Assembly (NCBI RefSeq): GCF_963678635.1
Contig: NC_087063.1
Span: 62,851,290-62,915,289 of the forward strand
Direction: 5' to 3'
DNA from: Symsagittifera roscoffensis
Taxonomy: Eukaryota; Xenacoelomorpha; Acoela; Convolutidae
Length of the DNA: 64,000 bases
This document shows positions 1 through 14,620 of this stretch, piece by piece (position 1 is the stretch's first letter; every line of letters starts with the position of its first letter). The translations under genes were made by a program, and so were the position numbers. The notes beneath the pieces are model-generated. The model was given only the letters and a program-made list of their open reading frames with translations. It was not told the origin of the DNA and ran no database searches.

Positions 1-3000
1 ACGTGCATTGCTGTATTTTATTTTAATGCTATAAAATGATCAGTTGCCTTTGTGCTTCCAGAAAGCTTAGTTGTGTTAGGAGGGTTGGACGTATATGTGA
101 GCTTTTCCTGACTTCGTACTCTCAAAAACCTTATTTGTGTTAGGAGGCGCTTTGTTGAGGACAATTTGCAATACCATTTTGTTTTCAATACTACAGTACA
201 ATCATTTGACTTTGTGCCTTCAAAATTTTTAATTGCATTAGATGTATAAGTGAGCTGTCCCTGACTTCGTGCTCCCAAAAACCTGATTTGTGTTAGGAGG
301 CGCTTTGTTGTGTATAATTTGTTGGCAGAGGCAATGTTGAGGACAACTTACAATACCATAATGTTTTTAATATTGTAGTATTATCTTTTGACTATGTGCC
401 CTCAAAAACCTTAATTGTTTTAGAAGGAGCGTAGTTGGATGTTGAGGACAATTTGCAAAACCATATTGTTTTCAATACTATCGTATTATCATTTGACTTT
501 GTGCCTTCAAAAATTTTAGTTGTGTTAGGATGCGATAGTTGAGCTGTCCATGACTTCGTGCTCCCAAAAACCTAAACTGTGTTAGGAGGCGCTTTGTTGA
601 GGACAATTTATTAGGAGAGGCAATGTTGAGGACAATTTCCAATACTATAATGTTTTAATGATGTAGTATTATCATTTGACTATGTGCCCTCAAAAATTTT
701 ATTTGTATTAGTAGGCACGTAGTTGGATGTATGGATGAGTTGTCCCTGACTTTGTGCCTCCAAAAACGTTATTTATCTTAGGCTGGGCTTAGTTGAGGAC
801 AAATTGTTAGGAGATGCATTGTTGAGGCAAATTTGCAATATCATAATGTTTTTAATAATGTAGTACTATCGTTTGACTATGTGCCTTCAAAAACCTTAGG
901 CGGGGCTTAGTTGAGGACAATTTCTTAGGAGAGGCATTGTTGAGGACAATTTGCAAAACCATAATGATTTTTATAATGTAGTATTATCTTTCGACTACGT
1001 GCCTTCGAAAACCTTAATTGTGTTAGAATGCGCGTAGTTGGATGTTTGGGTGAGCTGTCCCTGTCTTTGTGCCTTCAAAAACATTATTCGTGTTAGGCGG
1101 CGCTTAGTTGAGGTCAATGTGCATTGCCGTATTTTATTTTAATGCTATAAAATGATCAGTTGCCTTTGTGGCTCCAAAAAGCTTAGTTGTGTTAGGAGAG
1201 TGTAGTTGGATCTTTAGGTGAGCTGATCTTGACTTTGTATCCCAAAAATCTGCGTTAATATGTGTTGTGTTAGTAGAGGCTTTGCTGAAGACAACTAGCA
1301 ATGCCGTACTTTATTTTATTGCTGTAAATTGATCATTTGCATTTGTGCCTCCAAAAACCTCAGTCGTGTTGGGACGGGCTGTTTGATGTTTAGGTGAGTT
1401 GTTCCTGACTTCGTGCTCTCAAAAAACCTAATTGTATTAGGAGAGGCTTTCTTGAGGACAACTTGCAATGCCGTATTTTTTAAAATACTATAAAATGATC
1501 ATTTGTATTTGTTCCTCCAAAAATCTTAGTTGTTTTAGGACGGGTTTGTGAAATGTTTAGATGAGCTGTTCTTGACTTTGTGCCTCCAAAAATTTTAATT
1601 GTGTTGAGAGGGATTTGATGAGGACAACTTGCCCTTCCGTATTTTTTTTCTACTGTAAAATTAACTTTTGACATTGTGCCTGCAAAAACTTTGTTTGTCT
1701 TAGGAGGGGCGTAGTTGGATGTTTAGGTGAGGTGTTACTCATATTGTGCCTCCAGTTGTGTTGGTAGAGGCTTTGTTGAGAACAACTTGCAATACCGTAT
1801 TTTTTTTACTTCTATAATTTGATCATTTGCCTTTGTGCCTCGAAAAGTTTTGGCTGAAAAAGTAGAAGCTGAGTAGAATGTTTAGTTGAGATGTTCTTGT
1901 TTTGCTGCCTCCGAAAAATTCAACTGTGTTAGGAGGGAGTTGTTGAGGACAACTTGCCATGTCGTAATGTTTTTTTTACTGTAAATTTCTCTTACGTCTT
2001 TGTGCCTCAGAAAACCTTAGTTATGTTAGGACGAGCTTAGTGGAAAGTTTAGATGAGCTGTTGTTGACTTTGTGTCTTCACAAACCCTAATTGTGTTAAA
2101 ACAGATATGTTCAGGACAACTTGCCTTGCCGTTTTCTGCTTAATTTTGTATATTTATCATTTGACTTCGTGCCTCCAAAATTTTTAGTAGTGTTAGGAGG
2201 GGCGCTGTTGGACGTTTAGGTGAGCTATATCTGACTTTGTGCCTCCAAAAACCTTAGTTATATTAGGAGGGACTTAGTTGACGACAGTTTGCAAAGACGT
2301 ACATTGCTGTGCAATGATTATTTGCCTTTGTGCCTCAAAAACGCTTAGTTGTATTAGGAGGGGCTGAGTGGAATGTTTAGTTGAGCTGTTCTTGACTTTT
2401 TGGCTCCAAAAACCTTAAATGGGTAAGAGAGCTACTCTCAAAATGTTCAGTTGAGCTGCTCTTGTTTTGGGGCCTCCAAAAATTTTAGTTATGTTAGTAG
2501 GGGCTGATTGGAATGTTCAGTTGATTTTTTTTGATGCCTCCAAAAAAATTTTTGTGTTAAGAAGGAATTGTTGAGGACATTTTGCTATGCCGTATTATTT
2601 TGAATACTGTAAAATTATCATTTGACTTTGTGCGTCCAAAAAACTTAGTTGTGCTAGGACGGGCTAGTGGAGTGTTTGAATGATCTGTTCTTGATTTTGT
2701 GCCTCCAATAACTTTAATTGTGTTAAGAGATATTTTTTGAGGAAAACTTGCCATGCCGTATTGTTTTTTATGCTAAAAACTGATCATTTGGCGTTTTGCT
2801 TTCAAAAACCTTAGTTTTATTAATAGGGCTGATTGGAATGCTCAGTTGAGCTGTTCGCGCTTTGGTACTCCCAAAAAATTTAGTTGTGTAAAGAGAGATT
2901 TGGTCAGGACAACTTGCCATTCCTTTTTTTAATACTGTAAAATTATCGTTCGACATGGTGCCTCCAAAAACTTTATTTATGCTAGGAGGGGCGTAGTTGG

Positions 3001-4580
3001 ATCTTTAGGTGAGTTGTTCCTGACATTGTGCCTCCAAAAACTCAAGTTAAGTTAGGAGGGACTTAGTTGAGGACAACTTGCAAAGCCGTATTTTCTTTTA
3101 TTGCTATTGAAAGTGTTTTTGCCTTTGTGCCTCCAAAAAAATTTAGTTGTGTTAGGAGGAGCTTAGTGGAATGTTTAGTTGAGCTGTTCTTCACTTCGTG
3201 CCTCCGAAAACTTTAATTGTGTTAAGAGGAATTTGTTGAGGACAACTTGCCATGTCGTATTTTTTTTGATAATATTAAATGATCATTTGCCTTTGGGCCT
3301 CCCAAAAAACTTAGTTGTGTTAGCAGGGGCTCATTGAAATCATCTGTTGAATTGTTTTTTTTTGGTGCGTCAAAATTTTTTTTTTGTGTTCAGAAGGAAT
3401 TTTCGAGGATAACTTGCCAGGCCATATTGTTTTTTTTTAACTGTAAAATTATCATTTGGCTTTCTGCCTCAAAAAACCTGATTGGTGCTATGAAGCGCGT
3501 AGTTGATGTATACGTGAGCTCACCCTGACTTTTCGCCTCCAAAAATCTTAGTTCTGTTAGGTGGGGCTTTGCTGAGGACAAAAACAATACCGTATTGCTT
3601 TTAAAACTGTAGTATTTTCAATTGGCGTTGTGCCTCAAAAAACCTTATTTGTGCTAAGAGGCGCGTAGTTGGATGTTGAGGTGAGCTGTTCCTGACTTGG
3701 TGCCTCCAAAAACGTTAGTAGTGATTGTAGGGGCTTAGTTGAGGACAAAATACATATTTTAGTTTCATGCTGTTAACTTATCACTTGCATTTGTGGCTCC
3801 AGAAAGTTCAGTTGTGTTAGGAGCGACATAGTGGATTGTTCAGGTGAGCTGTTCCTGACTCTGTGACTCCAAAAACCTTGATTATGTTAAGATGTACTTA
3901 GTTGTGAAAACTTGGAAAGCAGTTTTTTACTTTAAGGTTGTAAACTGATCATTTGACTTTGCGCCTCCAAAATTCTGAAATATGTTTGTAGGGGCTGAAA
4001 TGAGAACAACTTACAATGCCGTATTTTGTTTATTGCTCTTAAATGATCAAGTGCCTCCAAAACATTAGTTATGATAGGAGGGGCATATTGGAATGTTTAG
4101 GTGAGCTGCTCTTTTTTTGTCTTTGTTTCTCCAAAAATCTTTCTTGGTTTGGAGGAGCTCACTTGTGGACAATTGCAATGCATTATATTACTTTTTTGCT
4201 GTAAATTTGACTTTGTGCCTCCGAAAACCCTAATTGTATTAGAGAGGTTTTCTGAGGATAACTTGGCATGACGTTTTGTTTTAATACTTATAGTTTGTCT
4301 TGTGACTTTGTGCATCGAAAAAGCCTAATGTGTTTGAAAGGGGCCTAAGTGAGAACAACTTGCAAGGCCGTATTTTATTTTAATGCTATCAATTAATCAT
4401 TTGCCTTCAAAAACATTAGTTGCGTAAGGAGGGGTTTGGTGAAACGTTTAAATGAACTGTTCTTGATTTGTGCCTCCAAAAATCTTAGTTATGTTATGAG
4501 GCGAGTAGTTGAATGTTTTTGTTGAGCTGTTCCTGACTTTGTATGTCAAAAAGCTTAGTTGTGTTTTAAGTGGCTCTACT

Positions 4581-5690
4581 GAGGACAACTTGCAATGCTG
4601 TATTTTCTTTTAATGCTGTAAATTGATCATTTGCATTTGTGCCTCCGAAAACCTTAGTTGTGTGGAGACGGGCTTAGTGGAATGTTTGGGTGAGCTGTTC
4701 TTGACCTGTTGCCTCCGAAAACCTTAATTGTGTTCAGAAGAATTTGTTGAGGATAACTTGTCATTCCGTTTTGTTTTTAATTCTGTAATTTTGTCATTTG
4801 ACTTTGCGCCTCCAAAAACATTAAATGTGTTGATAGGGGCTTAATTGAAAACAACTTGCAATGCCGTGTTTTATTTTAATGCTGTAAATTGATCATTTGC
4901 CTCCAAAAACAGTTGTGTTAGGAGGGGCTTGGTCGAATGTTTAGGTGAGCTGTTGTTGGTTTGTGCCTCAAAAAATCTTAGCTGTGTTAGGCGGGGCTTA
5001 GTTGAGGACAACTTGAAAAGCCGTTTTGCTTTTAATACTTGTTTTTGTTAGGAGCAGCTTAGTGGAATGTTTTGTTGAGCAATTCGTGACTCCGTGCCTC
5101 TACAAACCTTAATTGTGGTAGGAGGGGCTTTGCTGAGGACAACTTGCAATGCCGTATTTTCTTTTAATGCTGTAAATTGATTATTTGCATTGGTGCCTCC
5201 GAAAACCTTAGTTGTGTTGGGACGGGCATAGTGGAATGTTTGGGTGAGCTGTTCTTGACTTGGTGCCTCCGAAAACCTTAATTGTGTTAAGAAGAGTTTG
5301 TTGAGGATAACTTGTCATGCCGTTTTGTTTTTAATACTGTAAATTTTTCATTTGACTTTGCGCCTCCAAAAACATTAAATGTGTTGGTAGGGGCTTAATT
5401 GAAAACAACTTGCAATTCCGTAATTTTTTTAATGCTGTAAATTGATCATTTGCCTCCAAAAACAGTTGTGTTAGGAGGGGCTTGGTCAAATGTTTATGTT
5501 AGCTGTTTTTGGTTTCTGCCGCCAAAAATGTTAGTTGTGTTAGGCGGGGCTTAGTTGAGGAAACGTGAAAAACCGTTTTTCTTTCAATATTTGGTAGTGT
5601 TAGGAGCAGCTTAGTGGAATGTTTTGTTGAGCAGTTGGTGACTCCGTGCCTCTACAAACCTTAATTGTGGTAGGAGGGGCTCTGCCGAGG
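4581..5690. repeat. Higher-order satellite repeat, about 554 bp, two copies
   Basis: A multi-unit block starting at 4581 is repeated from 5135 in the same order, including the rarer sub-units with a short GTGTTAGGAGCAGCTTAG segment. This indicates amplification of a block of several basic units rather than of single units. Confidence 0.75.
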
Positions 5691-6390
5691 ACAACTGACA
5701 ATACCGTTTTGCTTTTAAAACTGTAGTATTATCATTTGGCTTTCTGCCTCTAAAAACCTGATTGGTGCTATGAAGCGCGTAGTTGATATATAGGTGAGCT
5801 CACCCTGTCACCCTGACTTTTCGCCTCCAAAATTCTTAGTTTTTTTTAGGTGGGGCTTTGCTGAGGAAAAATCACAATACCGTATTGCTTTTAAAACTGT
5901 AGTTTGTTCAATTGGCTTTGTGCTTCAAAAAACCTCATTTGTGCTAAGAGGCGCGTAGTTGGATGTTGAGGTGAGCTGTTCCTGACTTGGTGCCTCCAAA
6001 AATCTTAATTATGTTAAGAGGGGCTTCGTTGTGAAAACATGGAATGCGGTATTTTACTTTAATTTTGTAAACTTATCATTTTAGCTTGTGCCTCTAAAAA
6101 ATTTCGATGTGCTAGGCAGGGCGCAGTTTGCATGTTTACGTGAACTGTTCCCGACTGTTTACCTCCAAAAAAGTGGAATGTTCAGAAGAGCTGTTGCTGA
6201 CTTGGTGCCTCCAAAAACCTTAATTGTGTTAAGAGAGGCTGAGTTGTGAAAACTTGGAATGCGGTATTTTACTTAAATGTTGTAAAATGATCATTTGCGT
6301 TTGTGCCTCCAAAAATTTTAGTTGTGATAGAAGGGGCGTAGTTGGATGTTTAGGAGAGTTTTCCCGACTTTGTGCCCCCAAAAACCTTAG

Positions 6391-8190
6391 TTCTGTTGAG
6401 AGGGCTTTGTTGAGGATAACTTGTCATGCCATTTTGTTTTTAATACTGTAAATTTGTCATTTGACTTTGCGCCTCCGAAAACTTTAAATGTGCTGGTAGG
6501 GGTTAAGTTGAAAACAACTTGCAATGCCGTGTTTTGTTTTAACGTTGTATATTGATCATTTGCCTCCAAAAAACAGTTGTGTTAGGAGGGGCTTGGTCGA
6601 ACGTTTAGTTGAGTTGTTGTTGGTTTGTGCCTCCAAAAACCTTAATTATGTTAGGAGGGGTGTAGTTAGATGTTTAGGTGAGCTGTTCTTGACTTTGTAC
6701 CTCCGATAATTTTTTGTTGTGTACGTTATGAGAGACTTTGTTGAGGACAAACTGCAATGCCGTATTTCTTTTTAATGTCGTAAAATGATCAATTGCTTTG
6801 TGCCTCCATAATCCTTAGTTGTGTTAGGTAGGGCGCAGTTGGATCTTTAGGTGAGCTGTTCCTGACTTGGTGCCTCCAAAACCCTAATTATGTTAAGAGG
6901 GGCTTCGTTGTGAAAAGTTGGAATGTGGTGTTTTACTTTAATGTTGTAAAATGATCATTTGCGTTTGTGCCTCCAAAAACCTTCGTTGTGCTAGGAGGGG
7001 CGCAGCTTGCATGTTTAGGAGAGTTTTCCCGACTTTGTGCCTCCAAAAACATTAGTTGTGATTGGAGGGGCTTAGTTGAGGACAACTTGCAATCCATCTT
7101 TAATTTTATTGCTGCTAACTGACCACTTGCATTTGGGCCTTCAAAAGTTCATTTGTCTTAGGAGGGACTTAGTGGAATGTTCAGATGAGCTGTTACTGAC
7201 TTGGTGCCTCCAAAAACCTTAGTTCTGTTGAGAGGGCTTTGTTGAGGATAACTTGTCATGCCATTTTGTTTTTAATACTGTAAATTTGTCATTTGACTTT
7301 GCGCCTCCGAAAACTTTAAATGTGTTGGTAGGGGCTTTTTTGAAAACAACTTGCAATGCCGTGTTTTGTTGTAACGTTGTATATTGATCATTTGCCTCCA
7401 AAAAACAGTTGTGTTAGGAGGGACTTGGTCAAACGTTTAGTTGAGTTGTTGTTGGTTTGTGCCTCCAAAAACCTTAGTTATGTTAGGAGGGGTGTAGTTA
7501 GATGTTTAGCGGAGCTGTTCTTGACTTTGTGCCTCCGATAATTTTCGTTTTGTGTGTTAGGAGAGACTTAATTGAGGACAAACCTCAATGCCGTATTTCA
7601 TTTTAATGGTGTAAAATGATCAATTGCTTTGGGCCTCCAAAATCCTTAGTTGTGTTAGGTAGGGCGCAGTTGGATCTTTAGGTGAGCTGTTCCTGACTTG
7701 GTGCCTCCAAAAACCTTAATTGTGTTAAAAGGGGCTTCGTTGTGAAAACTTGGACTGCGGTATTTTACTTTAATGTTGTAAAATGATCAATTGCGTTTGT
7801 GCCTCCAAAAACCTTCTTTGTGGTAGGAGGGCGCAGCTTGCATGTTTAGGAGTACTTTTACCGACTTTGTGCCTCCAAAAACATTAGTTATGATTGGAGG
7901 GGCTTAGTTGAGGACAACTTGCAATCCATCTTTCATTTTATTGCTGCTAACTGACCACTTGCATTTGTGCCTTCAAAAGTTCATTTGTTTTAGGAGGGAC
8001 TTAGTGGAATGTTCAGGTGAGCTGTTACTGACTTGGTGCCTCCAAAAACCTTAGTTCTGTTGAGAGGGTTTTGTTGAGGATAACTTGTCATGCCATTTTG
8101 TTTTTATTTGTAAATTCTGTAATTCGACTTTGATGTCTGTAAATTTGTCATTCGACTTTGCGCCTCGGAAAACTTTAAATGTGTTAAAAG
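6391..8190. repeat. Higher-order satellite repeat, about 832 bp, two copies and a partial third
   Basis: The landmark TTCTGTTGAGAGGG occurs at 6391 and 7223, and in a near form at 8054, giving periods of 832 and 831 bp. Copies one and two keep the same order of sub-units. The third is rearranged shortly after its start, with a local stutter at 8100-8170, and passes into shorter repeats of about 335 bp. Confidence 0.8.
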
Positions 8191-11100
8191 GGGTTTCGTT
8201 GTGAAAAGTTGGAATGTGGTATTTTACTTTAATGTTGTAAAATGATCATTTGCGTTTGTGCCTCCAAAAACCTTCTTTGTGGTAGGAGGGGCACAGCTTG
8301 CATGTTTAGGAGAGTTTTCCCGGCTTTATGCCTCCAAAAACATTAGTTGTGATTGGAGGGACTTAGTTGAGGACAACTTGCAATCCATCTTTTATTTTAT
8401 TGCTGTTAAGTGACCAATTGCATTTGTGCCTTCAAAAAATTCAGCTGTCTTAGGAGGGACTTAGTGGAATGTTCAGAAGAGCTGTTACTGACTTGGTGCC
8501 TCCAAAAACCTTAATTGTGTTAAGAGAGGCTGAGTTGTGAAAACTTGGAATGCGGTATTTTACTTAAATGTTGTAAAACGATCATTTGCATTTGTGCCTC
8601 CAAAAACTTTAGTTGAGATAGAAGGGGCGTAGTTGGATGTTTAGGAGAGTTTTCCCGACTTTGTGCCTCGAAAAACATTAGTTGTGATTGGAGGGACTTA
8701 GTTGAGGCCAACTTGCAATCCATCTTTTTTTATTGCTGTTAACTGACCAATTGCATTTAAGCCTTCAAAAAATTCAGTTGTCTTAGGAGGGACTTAGTGG
8801 AATGTTCAGAAGAGCTGTTACTGAATTGTTGCCTCCAAAAACCTCAATTGTGTTAAGAGGGGCTTAGTTGTGGAAACTTGGAATGCGGTATTTTACTTTA
8901 ATTTGTAAAAAGATCATTTGCATTTGTGCCTCTAAAAATCTTAGTTGTGATAGGAGGTGCGTAGTTGGATGTTTAAGTGAGGAGTTCCTGACTTTTTTCC
9001 TCGAAAAGTCTGAGCTGTGTTAGGTGAGGCTTTGTTGAGGACATATTGCAATGCCGCATTTCTTTTGAATGCTTTATATTGATTATTTACTTTTGTGCCT
9101 CCAAAATCTTTAGCTGTGTTAGGAGGGGCTTAGTGAAAAGTTTACTTGAGCTGTTCTTGACTTCGTGCCTCCAAAAATCTTAATTGTAATAGGAGAGGTT
9201 TTGTTGAGGATAACTTGCAAAGGCCGAATTTTTTTGGCTGTAATTTGGTCATTTGCTTTTGTGCCTTCAGAAACCTTATTTGTGTTATTAGGGGCTGATT
9301 GCAATGCTCAGTTGAGCTGTTCTTGTTCGTGACTTCGTGCCTCCAAAAATCTTAATTGTCTTAAGAGAGGTTTTGTTGAGGACTACTTGCCCTGCCGTAT
9401 TTTAAATTAATACTGTAAAACAATCATTTGAGTTTGCAAATCCGAACGCTTAGCTGTGTTTCGCTTGACGTAGTTGGATCTTTGATGAGCTGTTCCTGAC
9501 TTTCAGCCTCCAAAAACCTTAGTTGTGTTGGGAGGGGCTTAGTTGTGGACAACTTGCAATGCTGTATTTTACTTTTTTGCTGTAAATTCCTCATTTTTAT
9601 TTGTGACTCCAAAAATCGTAATTTTGTTAGGAGAGGCCTTGTTGAGGACAATCTGCATTGACGTATTTCATTTTAATGCTGTAAATTGAATATTTGCTTT
9701 TGTGTCTGCAAAATTCCTTACTTGTGTTAGTAGGGGCATAGTGAAAAATTTATTTGAGCTGCTGTTCTTGACTTGTGCCTCCACAAACCTTAATTGTTTT
9801 ACGAGAGGTTTTGTTGAGCACAAATTGCATTGCCGTATTTTAATTAAAAACTGTAAAATCATCATATGAGATTTCAACTCCAAAAAACTTAGCTGTGTTT
9901 CGCGGGCCGTAGTTGGAACTTTAGATGAGCTGTTCCTGATTTTGTGCCTCCAAAAACCTTAATTGTGTTACGAGGGGCTTGGTTTTGGACAACTTGCAAT
10001 GCTGTATTTTATTTTTTTTTTAGTTTAGAACAACATGCAAAGACCTATTTGTTTTCCATGCTGTAAATTGACCATTTGCCTTTCTGCCTAAAAATCTTAA
10101 TTAGGGTAGCATTGGTTTTGTCGAGGACAAGTTGCTTTACCGAATTTGTTTTATTGGTGTAAGTTGATCATTTGCCTTCGCGCCTTCAAAAACCTTGGAT
10201 GTGTTACGAGGTATTTAGTTGAGGACAACTTCTAATGCAGTATTTTATTTTTTTTGCTGTGAATTGATCATTTGCCTTTCTGCCTTCAAAAACCTTAAAT
10301 ATGTTTGTAGGGGTTTGAATGAGAACGACTTGCAATGCCGTTCTTTAGTTTATTGCTCTGCTGCCAAAAACCTTAATTGTATTCGAACGGATTAATGAGG
10401 ATAACTTGCCATGCCGTATTATTTTTTTAATGTAGATTTATCATTTGACTTTCTGCCTCCAAAAACCTTAAATGTTATTATAGGGGGTTAAATGAGAACA
10501 AATTGCAATGCCATGTTTTATTTTAATGCTGTATACTAATCATTTGACTCCAAAAACATTAGTTTGGTTAGGCGGGGCTTTTTGAAATTTATAGGTGAGC
10601 TGTTCCTTGTTCTTGACTTTATTTTTCCAAAAGTTTTAGTTAGTTTGGAGGGCTCAGTTGAGGACAACTTGCTGCAACGCAGTATATTTTTGTTTTTTTT
10701 GCTGTATGATTGACCATCTGCCTTTCTGCCTACAAAAATCTTGTGTTAGGGAATGGTTTTGTCGATGTCCGTATTTTCTTTTTGCTCTAAATTGGTCAAT
10801 TGTCTACAAAACATTATTTGTGTTGGGATGAGCTTCTTGGATTGTTTAGGAGAGCTGCTCTTTCTTCTTGAATTTGTTTCTCCAAACATTTTAGTTTGTT
10901 TGGAGGGCTCAGTTCAGGACAAATTGCAACGCAGTAATTTTTTTAGGCTGTAAATTGATAATTTGCCTTTGTGCCCCCAAAAACCCTAATTGTTTTAAAG
11001 GGGTTTAATGAGGATAACTTGTCATGCCAAATTGTTTTATTACTGTAAATTTGTCATTTGGCTTTGTGCCTTCAAAAACCTTAATTGTGTTTGAAGGGGA

Positions 11101-14100
11101 CTAAATGAGAACAACTTGCAATGCCGTGTTTTATTTTAATGATGTATAATGATCATTTCACTCCAAAAACGTTATTTGTTCTAGGCGGGGCTTGGTGAAA
11201 TGCTTAGGTGAGCTGTTCTTTGTTTGTGCCTCGAAAAGTTTAGTTGTGATAGGAGGGGTGTAGTTGGATGTTTTATTGAGCTGTTCATGACTTTTACCCT
11301 CCAAAAAGTTTAATTGTTTTAGAAATTTGAGTTCAACTTGCAATACGGTTTTCTACTTTATTCTTGTAAGCTGATAAGTTGCGTTTATGCGTCCAAAAAC
11401 TTTCGTTGTGTTAGGAGAGGCGCAGTTGGATGTTTAGCTGAACTGTTACCGACTTTTTGACTCCAAAAACAATAGTTGTGATTGGAGGGGCTTAGTTCTG
11501 GACAATTTGCAATGCCATAGTTTATTTTAATGCTTTAAATTGATCATTTGCATTTGTGCATCTAAAAACTTCAGTTAAGTTATGAGGGACATGGTGGAAT
11601 GTTAATGTGAGTTAGGAGGGGCACAGTTGGATGTTTAGGTGAGCCTCCAAAAACGTTAATTGCGTTAGACGGGGCTTGGATGAGGACAACTTGCATTCCC
11701 GTATAATAGTTTAATGCTGCAAATTGATCATTTGCCTTCCTGCCTCCAAAAACCTTAGATGTGTTAATAGTGACATAGTTGAGGACCATTTGCAAGCCGT
11801 TTTTTAGTTTCAATGCTGTGAATTGACCATTTGCCTTTGTGCCTCCAAAGTTTTTACTTGTGTTAGAAGGGGCTTTGTCGAGGAAAACGGGGAGAGTCTT
11901 ATTGTTTTTATTGCCGTAGTGTCGTAGTAGTTTAAAAACTTGGAGTGTCGTAATGTTATAATGCTGTAAACTGATCATTTGCCTTCATGCCTTCAAAAGC
12001 CTTAGTTGAGTCAGGAGGGGCTACGTTGAGAACAATTTGCAATGCCTTACTTTATTTAAGTGCTGTAAATTGATCATTTGCCTTCGTGCCTGAAAAAATC
12101 TCAGTTGTGTTAGTGGGGGCTTAGCTGAGGACAACTTGTCATGCCGTATATTACTTTTTTGCAGTAAATTGACAATTTGCGCCTCCAAAAAATCTAGTGG
12201 TGTTAGGAGGGGATTAGTTGAGGACAACTAGAAATGCCGTTTTTAGTTTCAAAGCTGTAAATTGACCATTTGCCTTTGAGCCTGCAAAAATTTTATTTAT
12301 GTTAGGAGGGGCTTTGTCGAGGAAAACGTGGAGAGTCTTATTGTTTTTAATGCTGTAAGTAATCATTTGCCTTCGTGCCTTCAAAAACGTTAGTTGTGTT
12401 AGGAGGAGCTTTTAGAATGTTTAGGTGAGCTGCTCTTTGTTTTTGACTTTGTTTCTCCAAAAAATTTAGTTGATTTGGAGGGCTCAGTTGAGGTCAACTT
12501 GCAACGCAGTTTATTATTTTTTTGGCTGTAAATGGACCATTTGCATCTCTGCCTAAAATACCTTAGTTGTGTTAGGAATGGTTTTGTCGAGGACAAAATG
12601 CATTACTGAAATTGATTTAGTGCTGTAAATTGATCATTTGCCTTCACGCATTCAAAAACCTTAATTGTGTTAAGAGGGGTTTGTTGAGGATTGTTTGTCG
12701 GGCCGTATTGTTTTTAATACTGTAAATAAATCAATTGACTTTGTGCCTTCAAAAAACATTAAAAATATTTGTAGGGGCTTAACTGAGAACAACTTGCAAT
12801 GCCGTATTTTTTTTATTGCTCTAAATTGATCAATTGCCTCCAAAACATTAGTTGTGTTAGAAGGGACTTGGTGAAAAGCTTAGGTGAGCTGTTCTTGGTT
12901 TGTGCCTCCAAAAATCTCAGTTGTTTTAGGAGGGGTGTAGTTGGATGTTAAGGTGAGCTGCTCCTGACTTTGTGCCTACGGAAGTCTTAGTTGTGTTACT
13001 AGAAGCTTTGTTGAGGACAACGCCGTTTTTCATTTTAGCGGTGTAAAATGATCAATTGCTTTGTGCCTCCAAAATCCTTAGTTGTGTTAGGTAGGGCGCA
13101 GTTGGATCTTTAGGTTCCTGACTTGGTGCCTCCAAAAACCTTAATTGTGTTACAGGGGGGCTTATTTGTGGACAACTTGCAATGCGGTATTTCATTTTCA
13201 TGGTGTAAGCTGAACATTTGCGTTCGTGCATCCAAAAATCTTAGTTGTGTTAGGATGGGATTAGTTGGGGACAAGATGCAATGCCGTTTTTTATTTTAAT
13301 ACCGTAAATTGATCATTTACCGTCAAAATCTTTAGTTGTGTTAGGAGGGGCTTAGTGGGTTGATTAAGTGAGTTGTTGTGTACCTGGTGACTCCAAAAAC
13401 CTTAATTGTATTAGAAGGGCTTAGTTGAGGACAACATGCAAAGCTGTATTTATTTTCAATGCTGTAAATTGGCAATTTGCCTCTGTGCCTCCAAAAACCC
13501 TAGTTGTGTTGCGAGGTGCTTATTTGAAGACAACGTGCAATGCCGTAATTAATTTCAATGCTGTAACTAATTGCCTTTATGCCTCCAAAAATTTTAGTTG
13601 TGTTAGGAGGGGCTTTGCCGAGGTATCAATTTTAATGCTGCAAGTTGAACGTTTGCCTTCGTGCCTTGAAAAGCCTTAGTTATGTTAGGAGGGGCTTAGT
13701 GGGTTGTTCACGCGAGTTGTTGTGTACCTTGTGACTCCAAAAACCTTAATTGTAATAGGAGGGGCTTAGTTGAGCACAACATGCAAAGCCGTATTGATTT
13801 TCAATGCTGTAAATTGGCAATTTGTCTCTGCGCCTCCAAAAACCCTTGTTGTGTTATAATGCAATAATTTGCAAGGCCGTTTTTTTAATGCGGTAAAATG
13901 ATCATTTGCCTCCAAAATCATTAGTTGTGTTAGGAGGGGCTTAGTGGGTTGTTTTTTACCTTGTGCCTCCAAAAAGTTTATTTGTGTTAGGTGGGGCTTA
14001 GTTGAAAACAACATGCAAAGCCGTATTTATTTTCAGTGCTATAAATTGACCTCTTGCCTTTGTTCCTTCAAAAACTTTAGTTGTGTTATGAGGGGCTAAG

Positions 14101-14620
14101 TTGAGGACAACTTGTAATGCTGTAAATTGATCAATAGCCTCTAAAAAATTAGTTGTGTTAGGAGGGACTTAGTGGAAAGCTTAGGTGAGCTGATCTATGT
14201 TCTTGACTTCGTGCCTCCAAAATCTAAGTTTTTTTTGAGGGGCAACTTGCAACGCAGTATACTTTTTTTTTGCTGTAATTCGATCATTTGCATTTGTGCC
14301 TCCAAACATTTTAGTTAGGTTTGGAAGGGCGTAGAGGAATATTTAGTGTGCTGCTCTTGATTTCGTGCCCCTTAAATCCTCAACTGTGTTAGGAAGTTCT
14401 TTGTTGAGGGCAACTTGCAATGCGGTTTTTTATTTTCATGTTATAAGCTGAACTTTTGCGTTCGTACATCCAAAAAAAACTTAGTTGTGTTAGGAGAGCT
14501 TTATTGAGGACAACATACAATGCCGTATTTAGTTTCAATGCTGTAAATTCACCGTTTGCCTTTCTGCCTCCAAAAATTTTATTTGTGTTAGGAGGGGCTT
14601 TGTCGAGGAAAACTTGCAAT

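Noticed and set aside
9424-12227. Open frames on the minus strand of the satellite with repeated K-P-L-L-T-Q-L-type peptides
   Set aside because: They are direct translations of the tandem core and spacers, recur wherever the phase allows, and have no start context or independent conservation.
13425-13679. Plus-strand frames in the satellite with repeated peptide motifs
   Set aside because: Same reason: the peptide period equals the DNA repeat and the frames end at random indels.
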